Shown here piece by piece: positions 10,407 through 21,262 of a stretch of 64,000 nt of DNA. The notes under the pieces are model-generated. The model made no database searches and had not been told where the DNA came from. It worked only from the letters and a program-made list of their open reading frames with translations. The stretch covers positions 157,207,293 to 157,271,292 of the forward strand of contig CM043958.1 of assembly GCA_014529385.2 (NCBI GenBank). Reading direction: 5' to 3'. Every line of letters starts with the position of its first letter. Position 1 is the stretch's first letter. This stretch comes from Adiantum capillus-veneris (taxonomy: Eukaryota; Streptophyta; Polypodiopsida; Polypodiales; Pteridaceae). The position numbers were made by a program, and so were the translations under genes.

Positions 10407-11390
10407 TCGCAAGGTCTGATGGTCCGTTTGGACAACGAAATCTGCACCTAGCAGGTAGTGTTTCCAACTTAAGAGCGCATGAATCACAGCCAATAACTCT
10501 TTCTCATAGACCTGCATGGTCATCTCTGGCCCTTGCAAAATTCTGCTCTCATAGGCTACTACCTTGCCATCTTGCATTAGCACTGCACCAATGCTACTAC
10601 CACAGGCGTCACACTGGACCACAAATGACTTCCTAAGATCTGGCAACACAATGACTGGATCTGAAATCATCTTTTCCTTTAAGAGATTAAAAGCTGAAAT
10701 CTCTTTCTGTGTCCATCTAAAGGTGACTGCCTTCTTTTGAAGAGCATGTAAAGGTGAAGCAATCTCAACGAAATTTCGGATAAACCTTCTGTAATAGGAG
10801 CATAGTCCCAAGAAGCTTCGGACATCATGCACCGTTTTCAAATCTGGCCATGACTTGATCGCTTCAACTTTTGCAAGATCCATTCTGACACCATCCTTTG
10901 AGACAATGTGTCCTAGAAAGTGGATCTCTTCCAGAAAAAATTCACTTTTCTTTGCATTGATGAGCAACCTTTGACTGTGTAGCTGTTCGAACACAATGGC
11001 CAAGTGATGCCTATGCTCCTCTTCATTCTTTGAGTAGACTATCATGTCATCAAAGAATGTACCAACAAACTGCTGGTGTGGACGGAAAATTCTGTCCATC
11101 ATCCTATTGAACGTAGCAGGAGCATTTGTGAGACCAAAGGGCATCACTAAAAATTCGTAAAGGCCAAACGTCGTTCTAAAAGTAGTCTTGTGCACATCCT
11201 CTGATCTAATGCGGATCTGATGGTAGCCACTCTTTAGATCTATCCTGCTAAACATAGCCGCTCCTTCTAATTTGTCCATAATATCATCAATTCTAGGTAT
11301 AGGGAACCTATTCTTGATGGTATTCTTGTTCAGTGCACGGTAGTCGATGCACATACGCCATGAGCCATCCTTTTTCTGCACCAACAACAC
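10341..11390 (-). pseudogene. Element D reverse transcriptase and RNase H
   Basis: Open for 349 codons. RT motifs in order: [71 protein letters not shown] and the catalytic box FFDDMIVYSKN. The connection follows (FLGHIVSKDGVRMDLAKVEA, VRSFLGLCSYYRRFI). RNase H has VVQCDACGSSIGAVL, YEKELLAVIHAL and VVQTDHQTLRYF. It would copy element RNA to DNA and remove the RNA strand. The end is frameshifted by the 37-bp duplication. Upstream it joins the protease part through a frameshift near 11,450. Confidence 0.93.
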
Positions 11391-12042
11391 TGGAGAACAG
11401 AATGGAGATGAATTGGTCTGAATCAGCCCCTTTTCTAACAGCTCCTGTACTTGGGCCCATTATCTCTTTCTGCTGAGCCGCACTAACCCTGTACGGAGGC
11501 TTATTTGGTGGGCTACTGCCTGGCACCAAATCTATCGCATGGTCCTCGGGTCTCTCTGGCGGTAATTGAGACGGTAATGAATCGGAAAAACAATCACTAT
11601 ACTGTTGTAAAAACATTGACCTTTCTTTATCTAGCACAGATAAATTTGATTCATCACAATCTGACACTTCACGTGCAAAAACCAAGTACGCAGAAAGATG
11701 CTTTTTCATTACAGAAGTAATAGCAGAAGCTGATACAGTGGGAACAGACTCCCCTTTAAGCTTTACATCCAAAATGTGATTCTTTCCCTTGCTCTGTACA
11801 GTGATCTTTTTGTTGTAGGCATCCATGATTCCCTGTACACGAAATAACCAAGGAATACCTAACAACACATCACATCCGTCCAATGGCATGATGTAAAATT
11901 CTTCAGCATCTACATAGGACTGGATATGTAGGCGCAGCTTTCCAATGATGGGTGTCACAGCCTCTTTATGGCCAGGACATGCCAAACCTGCCTTTGCTGT
12001 ATACCCCATCTCTTCAGGTCTGATTCCCAACTTCGAAGCCAA
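11308..12042 (-). pseudogene. Element D protease to RT linker
   Basis: Continues the protease after the active site: [32 protein letters not shown], then a linker with PPERPEDHAIDLVPGSSPPN that precedes RT in chromoviruses. The active-site part (IFFDPGAK) is in the adjacent frame at the end of the gag frame, so one frameshift near 12,050 splits the protease and another near 11,460 separates it from RT. Confidence 0.88.
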
Positions 12043-13823
12043 TTCTGGGGAAATGAAGTTGGCTTGGCACCTGGATCAAAGAAGATAAGCACTGTTTGAT
12101 CCCTGACCTTTCCCCATGCTCTGCAAAGCTCACTTGCATCTGAATTTGGATTGTCGCCCACCATATCTGGCACTAGACCAGCCATGGGCTTCTTTCCTTT
12201 CCTGTCCTCTTTGTCTTCAGAATCAACTGGCCTTTTCTTTGTAGGACAATTGTAAGCAATGTGGCCAAGCTGCTCACAGATGAAGCATTTGTTCTCTGAC
12301 CTCAGAACCTTCTTTTGCTCTTCCGACTTGGGAGGAAAACGTCTTTTCCATTTCTTCGCTGGTCCCTTTTCTGATTTAGCCGTAGCTTTGTCTTTCCCTG
12401 CGTTGGCTGGCTCCTGAGTCCCTTTCGGAGCCTCCTTGGGAACATACTTCTTCGTTGAATTTTTCTTGGCTGATCCTTCCTTGACGCCAGTATTGAATTC
12501 ACAATCTTCTCCCTTGAGCAAACCATTGCCAGTGTTTGCTACCTCGATGAGCTGCGTCAAAGTAGTGATTTTGGTCTTCGTGCAGTATTTTCTCAATCCT
12601 TTGGGTAGGCCACAACAGTATTTTTCAATCTGTTCTGTCAATGGCACAAACCTATAGGAAGTTACTGGAAGTAGAGCTTTCCAAAACTTCCGATTGTAGT
12701 CATCCAGATTCTTGCAAGTAGCAGCATTAAGCTGGTGCCATTCTGTCATGACATCTGCTTCAAAGTCATCAGATAACCATGCTGCTGCAAAAATCTGCTT
12801 GAAGTAAATCCATGTGGACGGAGCTTGCCCTTGCAGCAATAAAGTTGTCCACCATTGTCCCGCATTCCCTGTCAAGAAAGTGGCTGCCTTGCGGACCTTT
12901 GAAGCCTCTGTAAAGTTTCCCCCTGCATAGGCCTTGTCAAACTGCTGGAGGAATAAGAGAGCCTTCTTCCTATCATCAAACCCTGTAAAGGTCGTGAAAG
13001 TCACACCTTTGCCATCTTCTTTGTACGGAGTTGGCCTCTCGAGCGGCGTTAAATTGTCATATGGAAGTGATTGAAACATGGGAACACTGTTAGGGTTCAT
13101 TTGTGTTCCCTGACCGCAATTAAGTTGACCTGGAAATGCCATATTTGGCTGCTGATTTGTAATTCCAGCCATACCAAAATGTGCCTGTGGCATCCCAAAT
13201 TGGCCTTGAGTGCTTTGAAACCCTGGTAGCATGCCCATGACACCATACATGGAGTTAGGCATCATCGTTTGAGCACCCCCAAACACTGTTCTTGGCGTGT
13301 AAAATTGATTTCCAGGTGCATGACCAGCCATGCTCTAGAATACCGATCCACCTCCAAAATAGCCAGGGTGTACTGAAGGTGGTGGAAAGACCTGTTGCAT
13401 AGCCTGTAGGTTGCTTCCCTGCCCATTAGAACCAGCTATAGGCTGATGAAAAGTGGCTGGCTGAACTGGTACAGCTTGAAAGACTGGCATCTCAGCCACC
13501 TGTTCTTGCACCTTAGGCACAAGTTGTGGAGACTGCATGTTCTCTGTCAAGTGTACAGGTGTTTCCATTGACTGTGCAGTATGAATCACCTCTGCTCGAG
13601 CCTTGACAGGCTTTTGAATGTGATCCAGTGACCCAACCTGCTGAGACGGAACAGGAGGTTGCAGAAAGGCTAAAAACCTCGGGTTCTGCATTACTTGTGT
13701 GAACATAGCCACAGCAGTAGCCAACTGGGTCTTGAATATATCATCATCCATCTGTGGTGGTCTTGAAGACTCACCCACTTCATGTGTCTGTTGACCCTGT
13801 GAAGAGGAAACCTCTTCAGTCAC
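11955..13823 (-). pseudogene. Element D gag and protease start
   Basis: Starts MTEEVSSSQG at 13,823. One TAG at 13,335-13,337 separates a Gln/Pro-rich N-terminus (13,823-13,338) from the rest in the same frame. The capsid domain follows (FTTFTGFDDRKKALLFLQQF, GQWWTTLLLQGQ, CCGLPKGLRKYC). After a basic linker comes a perfect CX2CX4HX4C zinc knuckle (CFICEQLGHIAYNC, about 12,245-12,290), then the protease active site with D-P-G. Gag packages RNA, the protease matures the polyprotein. Apart from the TAG and the end frameshift it is open, the best-kept gag in the window. Confidence 0.92.
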
Positions 13824-13935
13824 ATCATCTGGTCTGTGTCAGCCATAATTGCAATTCGCTGTGTCTGGTCTATGATCCCCTGTGCCTTCAAGCCCAACCT
13901 GACCAAGGCTCACTTCTATGGGAAAAAGTGATTTA

Positions 13936-13953
13936 ATCCCGTCGATGGAACCA
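13936..13953 (-). other. Primer-binding site of element D (non-Met tRNA)
   Basis: Minus strand TGGTTCCATCGACGGGAT directly follows the 5' LTR end. Its complement reads like a tRNA 3' end: 5-nt T-stem strand CCCGT, 7-nt acceptor strand CGATGGA, discriminator A, CCA. It is not the initiator-Met site used by elements B, C, H, E and the copia element. I could not name the tRNA from memory. Confidence 0.7.
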
Positions 13954-15343
13954 TGTAACCGGCCTGTACTTTCAAAAAGGGAGGTAGACTTTAGACTTAA
14001 AAACCTTATTTGCTTTCACCCATTTAATTTGTCGCCCACTTTACCTGTACTTTCAAGACACAACAAAGGGGATAGGGATACAGGCTGCTAGATTGCACCT
14101 GTATAAGTAGACTGACACCAGATTGGCCCCTAACTTAGGCGCCCCTTTTGGTATTTCTTTATTGTTCAAAAGAGGGAATAAACGCTGTGGTTCCCTACAA
14201 GCTGCCCCGCACAAACTTGACTGAATTTCAACTGTTCCGGCCCGATTTCGGCAGCATAACTGTAGTAGGACCCTTCACAGTCAATATTCCCACGCATTGA
14301 ATGACTTTCCCGACGCATACGGCCACTTTGCAAAACCTGGCAAGAATCTGCAGCACGCTGAATTCTCTGTTTTCAGCCCCGAAAATGCGCCAGATCACCT
14401 GTACTGTGGTCCCCTCGCGTCCCCGAACCTCTTGGGGGTATTAGGGACCGTTTAGGGCCAAAACCCTAAACCTGCAAAAATACACAGCAGGCTGTAATTT
14501 ACTGTTTCTGGCTCCGTTTCGCGTGCCGGTCACATCCGTAGCAAGTCCTCAAGCTCCCGCACCTGAAGGGCTACTTACCCTTTGAATCGGACGAGATTTC
14601 TGGCGTGAAACCTCTCCGAATTCACCTGTACCTACGGGGGATTAGCCGCTAGCTAATCCAGTACCTTTGCAAGAGGCTCTTGCCTCGGCAATCGCGCATG
14701 AACCCACACAAATGTACATTGGTCAATTGAAAGGTCCACTAGAGGGGCATAACATACTGCCATAGGGGAGAGAGAGGGCAGTGCGTAGCGTGCTGGGCAT
14801 CATTCCTGGCACCGCACTGTACATAGGAGGGAAAGGAAGCACTCCATAGCTCTTAACCTGTGACAAAACTGAAAAATGAGCCTTCTTCCTCCTAAATTCA
14901 GTGCCACTTCTTGTTGCATGAGGAAAGTGCACTAGAAGGTGCCACTTGGCACATTTACAAGCATTTTCCCGTTTCGGAGTTGTCGCCTAAAAATCTCCCA
15001 ACCGGTTGCCCAGTTGACTTCATGGCAGAGTAAGAAAATGTTCCCCTTGTCATTCCGGAGGTAATGACGCAAACACATTTTCAAGTCCCAAAATAGCAGT
15101 TTCCTAAATTTTAGGAGATGCTGCCAGTGTATCTTTCTAGGTCATCTGACCCCCTTTGTACACTGCAGCCACACCCAGAACTGAAATGTAGCCTCTGTAG
15201 CAAAGGATTCCATTTTGGTTCACACTAGCTATGCAATGCAAGGCAGTTAGATTTCTCGAGGGGTGTTTCCAAAGAGTGAAAGTAAATAAATAATAAGAAA
15301 GAAATCAACCAAAAGGATAGATAGTAGTCACACGCTGATGACA
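13954..15343 (-). repeat. Element D 5' LTR
   Basis: Partner of 6731-8061 with the same ends. It holds an extra block (14,264-14,398) and the shared module at 14,122-14,163. The two LTRs differ by single-base changes and both large indels, which points to an old insertion. Confidence 0.93.
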
Positions 15344-15348
15344 ACTTT

Positions 15349-16520
15349 GGATGCGGGGAACCGGGACACATCTCCGCGAAGTGCCCTAAAAAGGCACAGA
15401 AAGAACAGAATGATAAGGACGACGACAGGCCTGAGAGTTCGAGAGCAGCTGAGGAACGTGGACGAAAAGGCAAGATGAAAACAGGACTGGTTCTAGATTG
15501 TGTGGATACTGATCTCGACACCATGGATGAGAGTACAGAACTTTGCCGAGCTTGGGGCGAAGTGAAAGATCAAGAGGCCGTGATTTTCTTTGATGGAGGA
15601 GCCAAGGCCAACTTCATCTCACCGGAATTGGCGGCGCGGCTCGAGATTACTTCCGATCGGATGGGACCACTTGCAGAGGCAGTTCTAGCGGCACCCGGCA
15701 GGGACGTAGCCATTACACCTGTCATTGGCAAACTTCCGTTGCATTGTCAGGGGTATTTGGGGCATGAGGACTTCTTCATAATGCCTTCGGAGGGTTGTGA
15801 TGTTCTCTTAGGGATTCCCTGGTACCACAAGAACAACGCAGTGGTCGATTATCGGGCGAGAAAAGCGACTTTGACTACAGAAAAGGGCAGAACAATTATA
15901 CTTGATATTAAACTGAAGGGCGAGTCTGTCCCTATTGTATCGGCTTCGGCCATTTCAAAATCAATGAAATCCAGTCTGTTTGTTTACTCGATCTTTATGA
16001 AAGAATTGAGCGATAAGGATAGGACAAATATGTCTAAACTTGATAAAGAACACCAAGATTTTCTCCTCTCTCACACCGATTGCTTCTCAGAGGGCCTACC
16101 AGGAGATTTACCTCCTGCTCGTCCTGAAGATCATACCATTGATCTGATACCCGGAAGCACACCACAGAACCGGCCACTTTATCGTGTGAGCCGAGCACAG
16201 AATGAAGAGATTATGAACCAAGTGAAAGACCTCTTGGAAAAGGGTCTTGTCCAGCCTTGTACTTCACCGTATTGCTCTCCAGTGTTGTTGGTTTTGAAGA
16301 AAGACGGATCTTGGAGGATGTGCATCGATTATAGAGCTCTCAACAAAATCACCATCAAGAACAGATTTCCGATTCCTAGGATCGATGATATATTGGACAG
16401 GTTACAGGGATCCTCGTACTTTAGGAGGATCGACTTGAAGAGTGGATATCATCAGATCCGAATCGCGCCGGGAGACGTCTATAAGACAACCTTCCGGACT
16501 ACTTTTGGGTTATTTGAGTT
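15349..16520 (+). pseudogene. Element C gag zinc knuckle, protease and RT start
   Basis: Resumes the C frame directly after the D target duplication; the remaining zinc-knuckle residues (C, H, C) follow in correct spacing with the Cys before the insertion. Protease: [14 protein letters not shown] (D-G-G in place of D-S-G), [17 protein letters not shown]. Linker [79 protein letters not shown] single-base loss near 16,520 (GLFEF then out of frame) ends it. Confidence 0.92.
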
Positions 16521-17444
16521 TTGGTGATGCCTTTTGGCTTGACCAATGCTCCTGCGACATTTAATCGGATCATGGACATGATTTTTTGAGAGTACGGACT
16601 ATTTGTTGGCACTTTCTTTGACGACATCATTGTTTTCGCCAAGAATGAGGCAGAACATAGAGATCATCTGCTTCAGGTCTTTCAGGCATTACGAGATCAC
16701 AAGTTAGTGATTAATGCAAAGAAAAGTGAATTTTTCCTACCAGAGATGCACTTTTTGGGACACATTGTCTCAGCAGTTGGAGTGCAAATGGACCCGGCCA
16801 AGATAGAGACTATCTGTGATTGGCCCGATTTGAAGAATGTCCATGAAGTTAGAATCTTCTTGGGACTGTGTTCGTACTACAAGCAGTTCATACGAAAGTT
16901 TGCAGAGGTTGCTTCCCCTTTGCATATCTTGACACAGAAAGGAGTCCCTTTCTCGTGGGGATCCACAGAGGTGACTGCCTTTCGGACATTGAAAGAGAAA
17001 TTGACTACGGGACCAATTTTGACTTTGCCAGACTTGCATAAGTCATTTGAAGTATATTGTGATGATTGTGGTCGTAGTCTGGGTGCGGTCTTGATGCAAG
17101 AAGGCCATGTCATTGCTTACGAGAGCCGATTGTTCTCTAGGACAGCACAGATATATGAGAAAGAGCTTTTGGCGGTTATCCATGCTCTTACTCAGTGGCG
17201 GCACTACCTACTCGGAGCGGATTTTACTGTTTTTACAGACCATTAGAGTTTATGCTACTTCTTGTCACAGAAGCAGCTTTCGGAAAAGCAGATGCGGTGG
17301 GCAAACATCTTGTCACAGTTTCACTTCCAGATTGTCCATGTGCAGGGACAAAAGAATGTGGTGGCAGATGCTTTGTCTCGGAAGCCGTTGGTTCTGGCTA
17401 TTTCCGCGATACATCATAGGAGCTTCGAGGATATGGTTGATTAG
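16521..17444 (+). pseudogene. Element C RT core and RNase H
   Basis: After the frameshift: [19 protein letters not shown], a TGA near 16,589, then the catalytic GTFFDDIIVFAKNE. The connection (FLGHIVSAVGVQMDPAKIET) and RNase H follow (VYCDDCGRSLGAVLMQEG, YEKELLAVIHALTQWRHYLL, FTDH). A TAG at 17,245-17,247 replaces the usual Gln, then KQLSEKQMRWANILSQFHFQ and NVVADALSRKP. Only point lesions separate it from an open frame. Confidence 0.9.
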
Positions 17445-18853
17445 TATGCCACAGATACAGATTTTGTAGATATTTTCACACGGATACGGGATGGGGAGAC
17501 AGTAGCTGGATACTCCCTTCGGGGAGGCTACTTGATGAAAAAGACTATGTTGTGCGTTACACAACCGTTGAGGGAAAAGGTTATGACTGAATGCCACTGT
17601 CCACCTTTTACGGGTCACTGTGGCATTGCTACCACCATGAAGGGGGTAGAGAGATACTTCTTCTGGCCGAGACTCAAAAGGATGTGGGAGAGTTTGTGCG
17701 CAGTTGCTTAGTATGCCAGAAGGTCAAGTTTGACAAGCATAAGGCACAGGGATTGTTACAGCCTTTACCCATACCCACCCGCCCCCGGGAAAGTATTGCG
17801 ATGGATTTCATTTTTGATCTCCCGAGGACTCAGAGTGGTCATGATGGTATCTGGACTGTTATTGACAAATTTAGCAAACAAGCCGTGAAGAAAACAGTCA
17901 AGCCGGATCACTTAGCAAGACTGTTTGTGGCCCAGATCTTCAGATTACATGGCATGCCTGAGACGATTGTCTCCGACAGAGACCCCAGATTTACGAGTTT
18001 GTTTTGGAAGGCAATTTGGGAGAACATTGGCACGCGGTTGCAGTTCTCGTCATGGTTCCACCCGCAGATTGACGGGCAATCTGAGATTGCCAATTCAGTG
18101 GTTCTAGATTTATTGAAGTCTTATATCGCAGATCAGAAGACTCAATGGGAAAGATACTTACCTTTGGTGGAATTTGCCTACAATAACACGATACACTCTT
18201 CGACGGGGAAGGCGCAATTTGAGATTGTTGAAGGTGCTGCGAAGGTTCCACCCTTCCTGAGCACGAAAGATAAGATCTTTGAAGCGGATGAATATACGCG
18301 AGATTTGGATACGGCTTTTGCCAAGGTTCGCGAGACTTTGCAGAAGTTTCAAGAACGACATAAAAAGGCAGCGGATTGCCATCGTCGTGACATGAAATTG
18401 AAGGAGGATGATTGGGTGCTCTTACGTTTTGAGAAGGCACGCCTACGAAAGAAAAAGGGAAAGGAGAGGCTTTTTCCAAAGCTTAGTATGAGATACTACG
18501 GACCTTTCCAGATTACTGAAAATATGAATGATGTCTCCTTCCAATTGAAACTGCCAGATACTTGGAAGATTCACAATGCATTCCATGTGAGTCTCTTGAA
18601 ACCTTTTAAAGGTGATGTGCCTGATGATGGGGAGCCTGATGAGCAACCCGAAGTGGAAGAAAACGAGGAGATCCTTGTTCCTGAACAGATTTTGGCACAT
18701 AAAGATACGAAGACTAAAGGTAAAGTCCGAAGGCGGGTCTTGGTTAAGTTCAAGAACTATCCTGCACTAGATGCGAAGTGGATGGAGGAGGAGGACGTAG
18801 CAGATACTCCTCAGATTGTGAAACTTTACCTCGATGCTTTTGGTTTAGCATAG
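17445..18853 (+). pseudogene. Element C integrase with chromodomain
   Basis: The zinc domain (CPPFTGHCGIATTMKGVERYFFWPRL, CLVCQKVK) spans a frame change near 17,650. The catalytic core keeps all three acidic residues: IAMDFIFDLP, IVSDRDPRFTSLFW and PQIDGQSEIANS. About four residues are missing after DKFSKQA. The C-terminal part has SMRYYGPFQI, WKIHNAFHVSLLKPF and a chromodomain (ILVPEQILAHKDTKTKGKVR to AKWMEEEDV). The frame is open for 420 codons from 17,591 to the natural stop. Confidence 0.93.
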
Positions 18854-19313
18854 TCTACTCCAAATGGAACCCAGAATTCAGCTTGGCCGGAGATTTGGTG
18901 CAGTGGGATGCACAAGAGGGGAGTCGCTCCGCTCCTTTGTCAACAGATGCCTTGATTTAGATACTAGAGTCACTGATGTCTCTTTGAGCTTCAGGGATAC
19001 TGAGAGCTGACAGTATTCTGCTTATGACTTTATGAAATGGAATTCCTGATAATGATACTGATTTGTATCTTCACTTCTTTTGAGTGCATGAACTGATAGA
19101 CGAACTGACTTCAGCATTTTGGTCTGACTGATCTCGAATTGACATGGTTGCAATAGGGGTTAGTCAATCGAACATCGATGAGGTCCCGATTGGACCTAGA
19201 TGTGATTGCTAGCTATATTGGCGATAAATCATGCTCCGAATGAATGTTGAATGTCATGTGATGTCCTGTGATGTCGTGTGATGTGACTGTCGATTTGGTA
19301 CATGTGCTAGATG
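18854..19313 (+). other. Element C 3' untranslated region, first part, ending in AGATG
   Basis: No coding signal. It resembles 55,620-56,110 of element H (GCACAAGAGGGGAG, CTAGATGTGATTGCTA). The last five bases AGATG (19,309-19,313) are the left target duplication of the solo LTR. Confidence 0.7.
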
Positions 19314-20479
19314 TGTCACTTGACACATCCAACTCTATGTGTCCGTGGACAAGCTACAGCATGATCACGGTTCAGTTAGTCCAGTCAGTCTAGATCAGAA
19401 GTGATTTGGCACTTTTGTGAGTCTATTCGTAGACCGTGCATGCCCAGTCACTTAGTGTAGATGCATATCCTCTGGTTGCACACAGCATGATCATCAATAT
19501 TCTGATGAGAATCCATTAGAATCATTTAGGGGAATTTTCCAGTGCATTTAGCCTATTTTCCCTATTGTTGACATTTTTCACTTATTAATTTAAGTGACTT
19601 CCCAACAAAAGTAGGTAGGGCAATTTTGCTAAGTTTGAATATAAGCAAACCAAAGTTAGCACTAAATGGCAGAAGAGGCAACAGGAGCCAAGCTCAGCAG
19701 GCAACTTCTCACAAGAACCTTGGTGGACTTTCCCCTCCAGGCAGCAGATTCCCTCACCTAGCGTTTTTGCACAGCATCCCCAACTTGGCGTTTTTGCATT
19801 AGACCTGCATCGCCAATAGTACCCAGCACCTAGCGTTTTTGCAAGGACCACAACTGCTAGCGTTTTTGATCATCAGATCCCTTGGCGTTTTTGGTTTTCA
19901 GCAACAGATAAAGACTGGCAATTTTCACCTAAAGTGTAGCAAAGTCAGCCCGGTAAAGACCTCAGTTTTCAGCCTAAAGAAACCTCAGTTTTCAGCCCTA
20001 AACCTGCAGATTTTCAGCGACAAAGACCCACAGAAAATAGCCCCAAAATCAACGATTTTGGCTCAGTCGCAGATTTCAGCCCATAGCGTTTTTGGACAGC
20101 AGTAGAAAGATTGCAGATTTCAGCCCTTAGGTCGACTTCGTCATCACCGTCGTCATCGTCGACATAGCCTAGACTTGCATCAGTCCCATACATTCCATTT
20201 GTACTAGATTGTGCAATCAATAGTAGACCACTCTCGCCACCAAGTGGGGCCTTCGGAGGAGGGTTTTACAACGTCTCTGGTGTCGTATCTCTCTTCTCTC
20301 TCTATCTCTCAGTCTCATACACTTGCACACACATTGTCCATTCACTTTGTTCGTGATCATAGCACTTTCCACTTAAGAACGGAAGGTTCTCCCTTCCATA
20401 AGAACTAAAAGGAACCTTGAGCACAATTCGGAGCACTCATCTTGAGCAAAGCGCAACAATCATTCCGCTGCACCTAACA
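19314..20479 (+). mobile_element. Solo LTR of the element B family
   Basis: Complete 1166-bp LTR, TGTCACTTGACACATCC to CCGCTGCACCTAACA, flanked by AGATG on both sides (19,309-19,313 and 20,480-20,484). It covers both LTR halves seen at 1213-1935 and 4033-4319. A solo LTR arises when the two LTRs of an element recombine and delete the interior. U3 has many AGCGTTTTTGCA-like motifs at roughly 40-bp spacing. Confidence 0.93.
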
Positions 20480-20484
20480 AGATG

Positions 20485-20597
20485 TGTGTTCCTAGTACGT
20501 AGGTACTAACAGACAGTGTCTGCTAAGACGGTTTATGGCTTTTGTCGGTTTTGTAGGCGTAATCGCGGTCAATTACAATGCTTTCAAGAGGGGGGTA
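20485..20597 (+). other. Element C 3' untranslated end and polypurine tract
   Basis: About 100 bp of C sequence resuming after AGATG, then AAGAGGGGGGTA (20,586-20,597) directly before the 3' LTR, the plus-strand primer. Confidence 0.85.
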
Positions 20598-20832
20598 TGT
20601 CACAAAGTGATGACGTGGCGGACAACAAAAATCCTATTTTTTGGCTGAAACCCTAAAATTCTTGCAAACCCTAAAAATTGCCAAAAACCCTAATTTGCAA
20701 TAAACCCTAATTTCTGGCTGAAACCCTAAGTTCAGCAAACCCTAAAAATGCAGGCGCATGCTGATGTGGCAGCTGGTACGGAATTCCGCGTTTTGTGGCG
20801 GGATTTACGGCAGTTTGCTTTTTAGCATCCAC

Positions 20833-20890
<58 letters not shown>

Positions 20891-21257
20891 TTTTGTTTTG
20901 AATTAGACTCTCTAAAAGAGAGAGAGAGCAGATGCTTTTGATTTTAAAGCTTTTTGGGGCTCTGCTTTTGGGCATCCCTTGTACCTTTAAATAAGTGGCT
21001 TGGGCCTTCACTCTACAGAGCATCTGGACGCAGAGTCTGAGAGTGAACCCCGAGTCACTCCCTTGTACTTTGAACTGATTAATATAAAAAAATATAAAAA
21101 GAAATACCGAAAGGGGCGCCAATCTTCTGGGCCAATATCTCTAGGCACGGAACTCCGTCGGGCCAGTGTAAATCTATTGTGATCTGTGAATTGTTTGAAG
21201 TGGTTATTTGGTGCTGTCGCGATTGATTCTTGACTTGGAGTGTCCAAGTCTGTTACA
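20598..21257 (+). repeat. Element C 3' LTR
   Basis: Partner of 4604-5233. Six AAACCCTAA motifs remain in U3. A (GA)n tract of about 48 bp (20,837-20,885) stands where the 5' LTR has only GAGAAACAGAGAGAAA. Shared module at 21,096-21,136. Right target duplication TGCGC at 21,258-21,262. Confidence 0.95.
20837..20885. repeat. (GA)n microsatellite in element C 3' LTR
   Basis: Uninterrupted GA dinucleotides, expanded only in this LTR copy. Confidence 0.95.
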
Positions 21258-21262
21258 TGCGC

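Larger units (their letters stand above)
6731..15343 (-). mobile_element. Element D: nested Ty3/gypsy chromovirus, minus strand
   Basis: 8.6 kb, bounded by LTRs 6731-8061 and 13,954-15,343 (TGT...ACA ends), with gag-protease-RT-RNase H-integrase-chromodomain on the minus strand between them. Flanks are GCTTT (6726-6730) and ACTTT (15,344-15,348), a 5-bp duplication with one change. It interrupts the C gag exactly inside the zinc-knuckle codons. Coding regions carry a few stops, frameshifts and two tandem duplications, so it is dead but well preserved. Its gag and pol resemble C, but its LTRs do not, apart from one shared module. Confidence 0.93.
4604..21257 (+). mobile_element. Element C: full-length Ty3/gypsy chromovirus with two nested insertions
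   Basis: LTR (4604-5233), Met primer site, gag, protease, RT, RNase H, integrase, chromodomain, polypurine tract, LTR (20,598-21,257), flanked by TGCGC. Without element D (6731-15,343) and the solo LTR (19,314-20,479) plus their duplications, it is about 6.9 kb, normal for a plant chromovirus. The integrase ends in a chromodomain, which in this clade directs insertion to modified chromatin. Gag and pol lie in one frame apart from decay mutations (TAG near 5438, TGA near 6170, frameshift near 16,520, stops near 16,590 and 17,247). Confidence 0.93.

Noticed and set aside
6731-15343. Element D as an active retrotransposon
   Set aside because: In-frame stops, at least four frameshifts, two duplications, a replaced catalytic Glu and strongly diverged LTRs.
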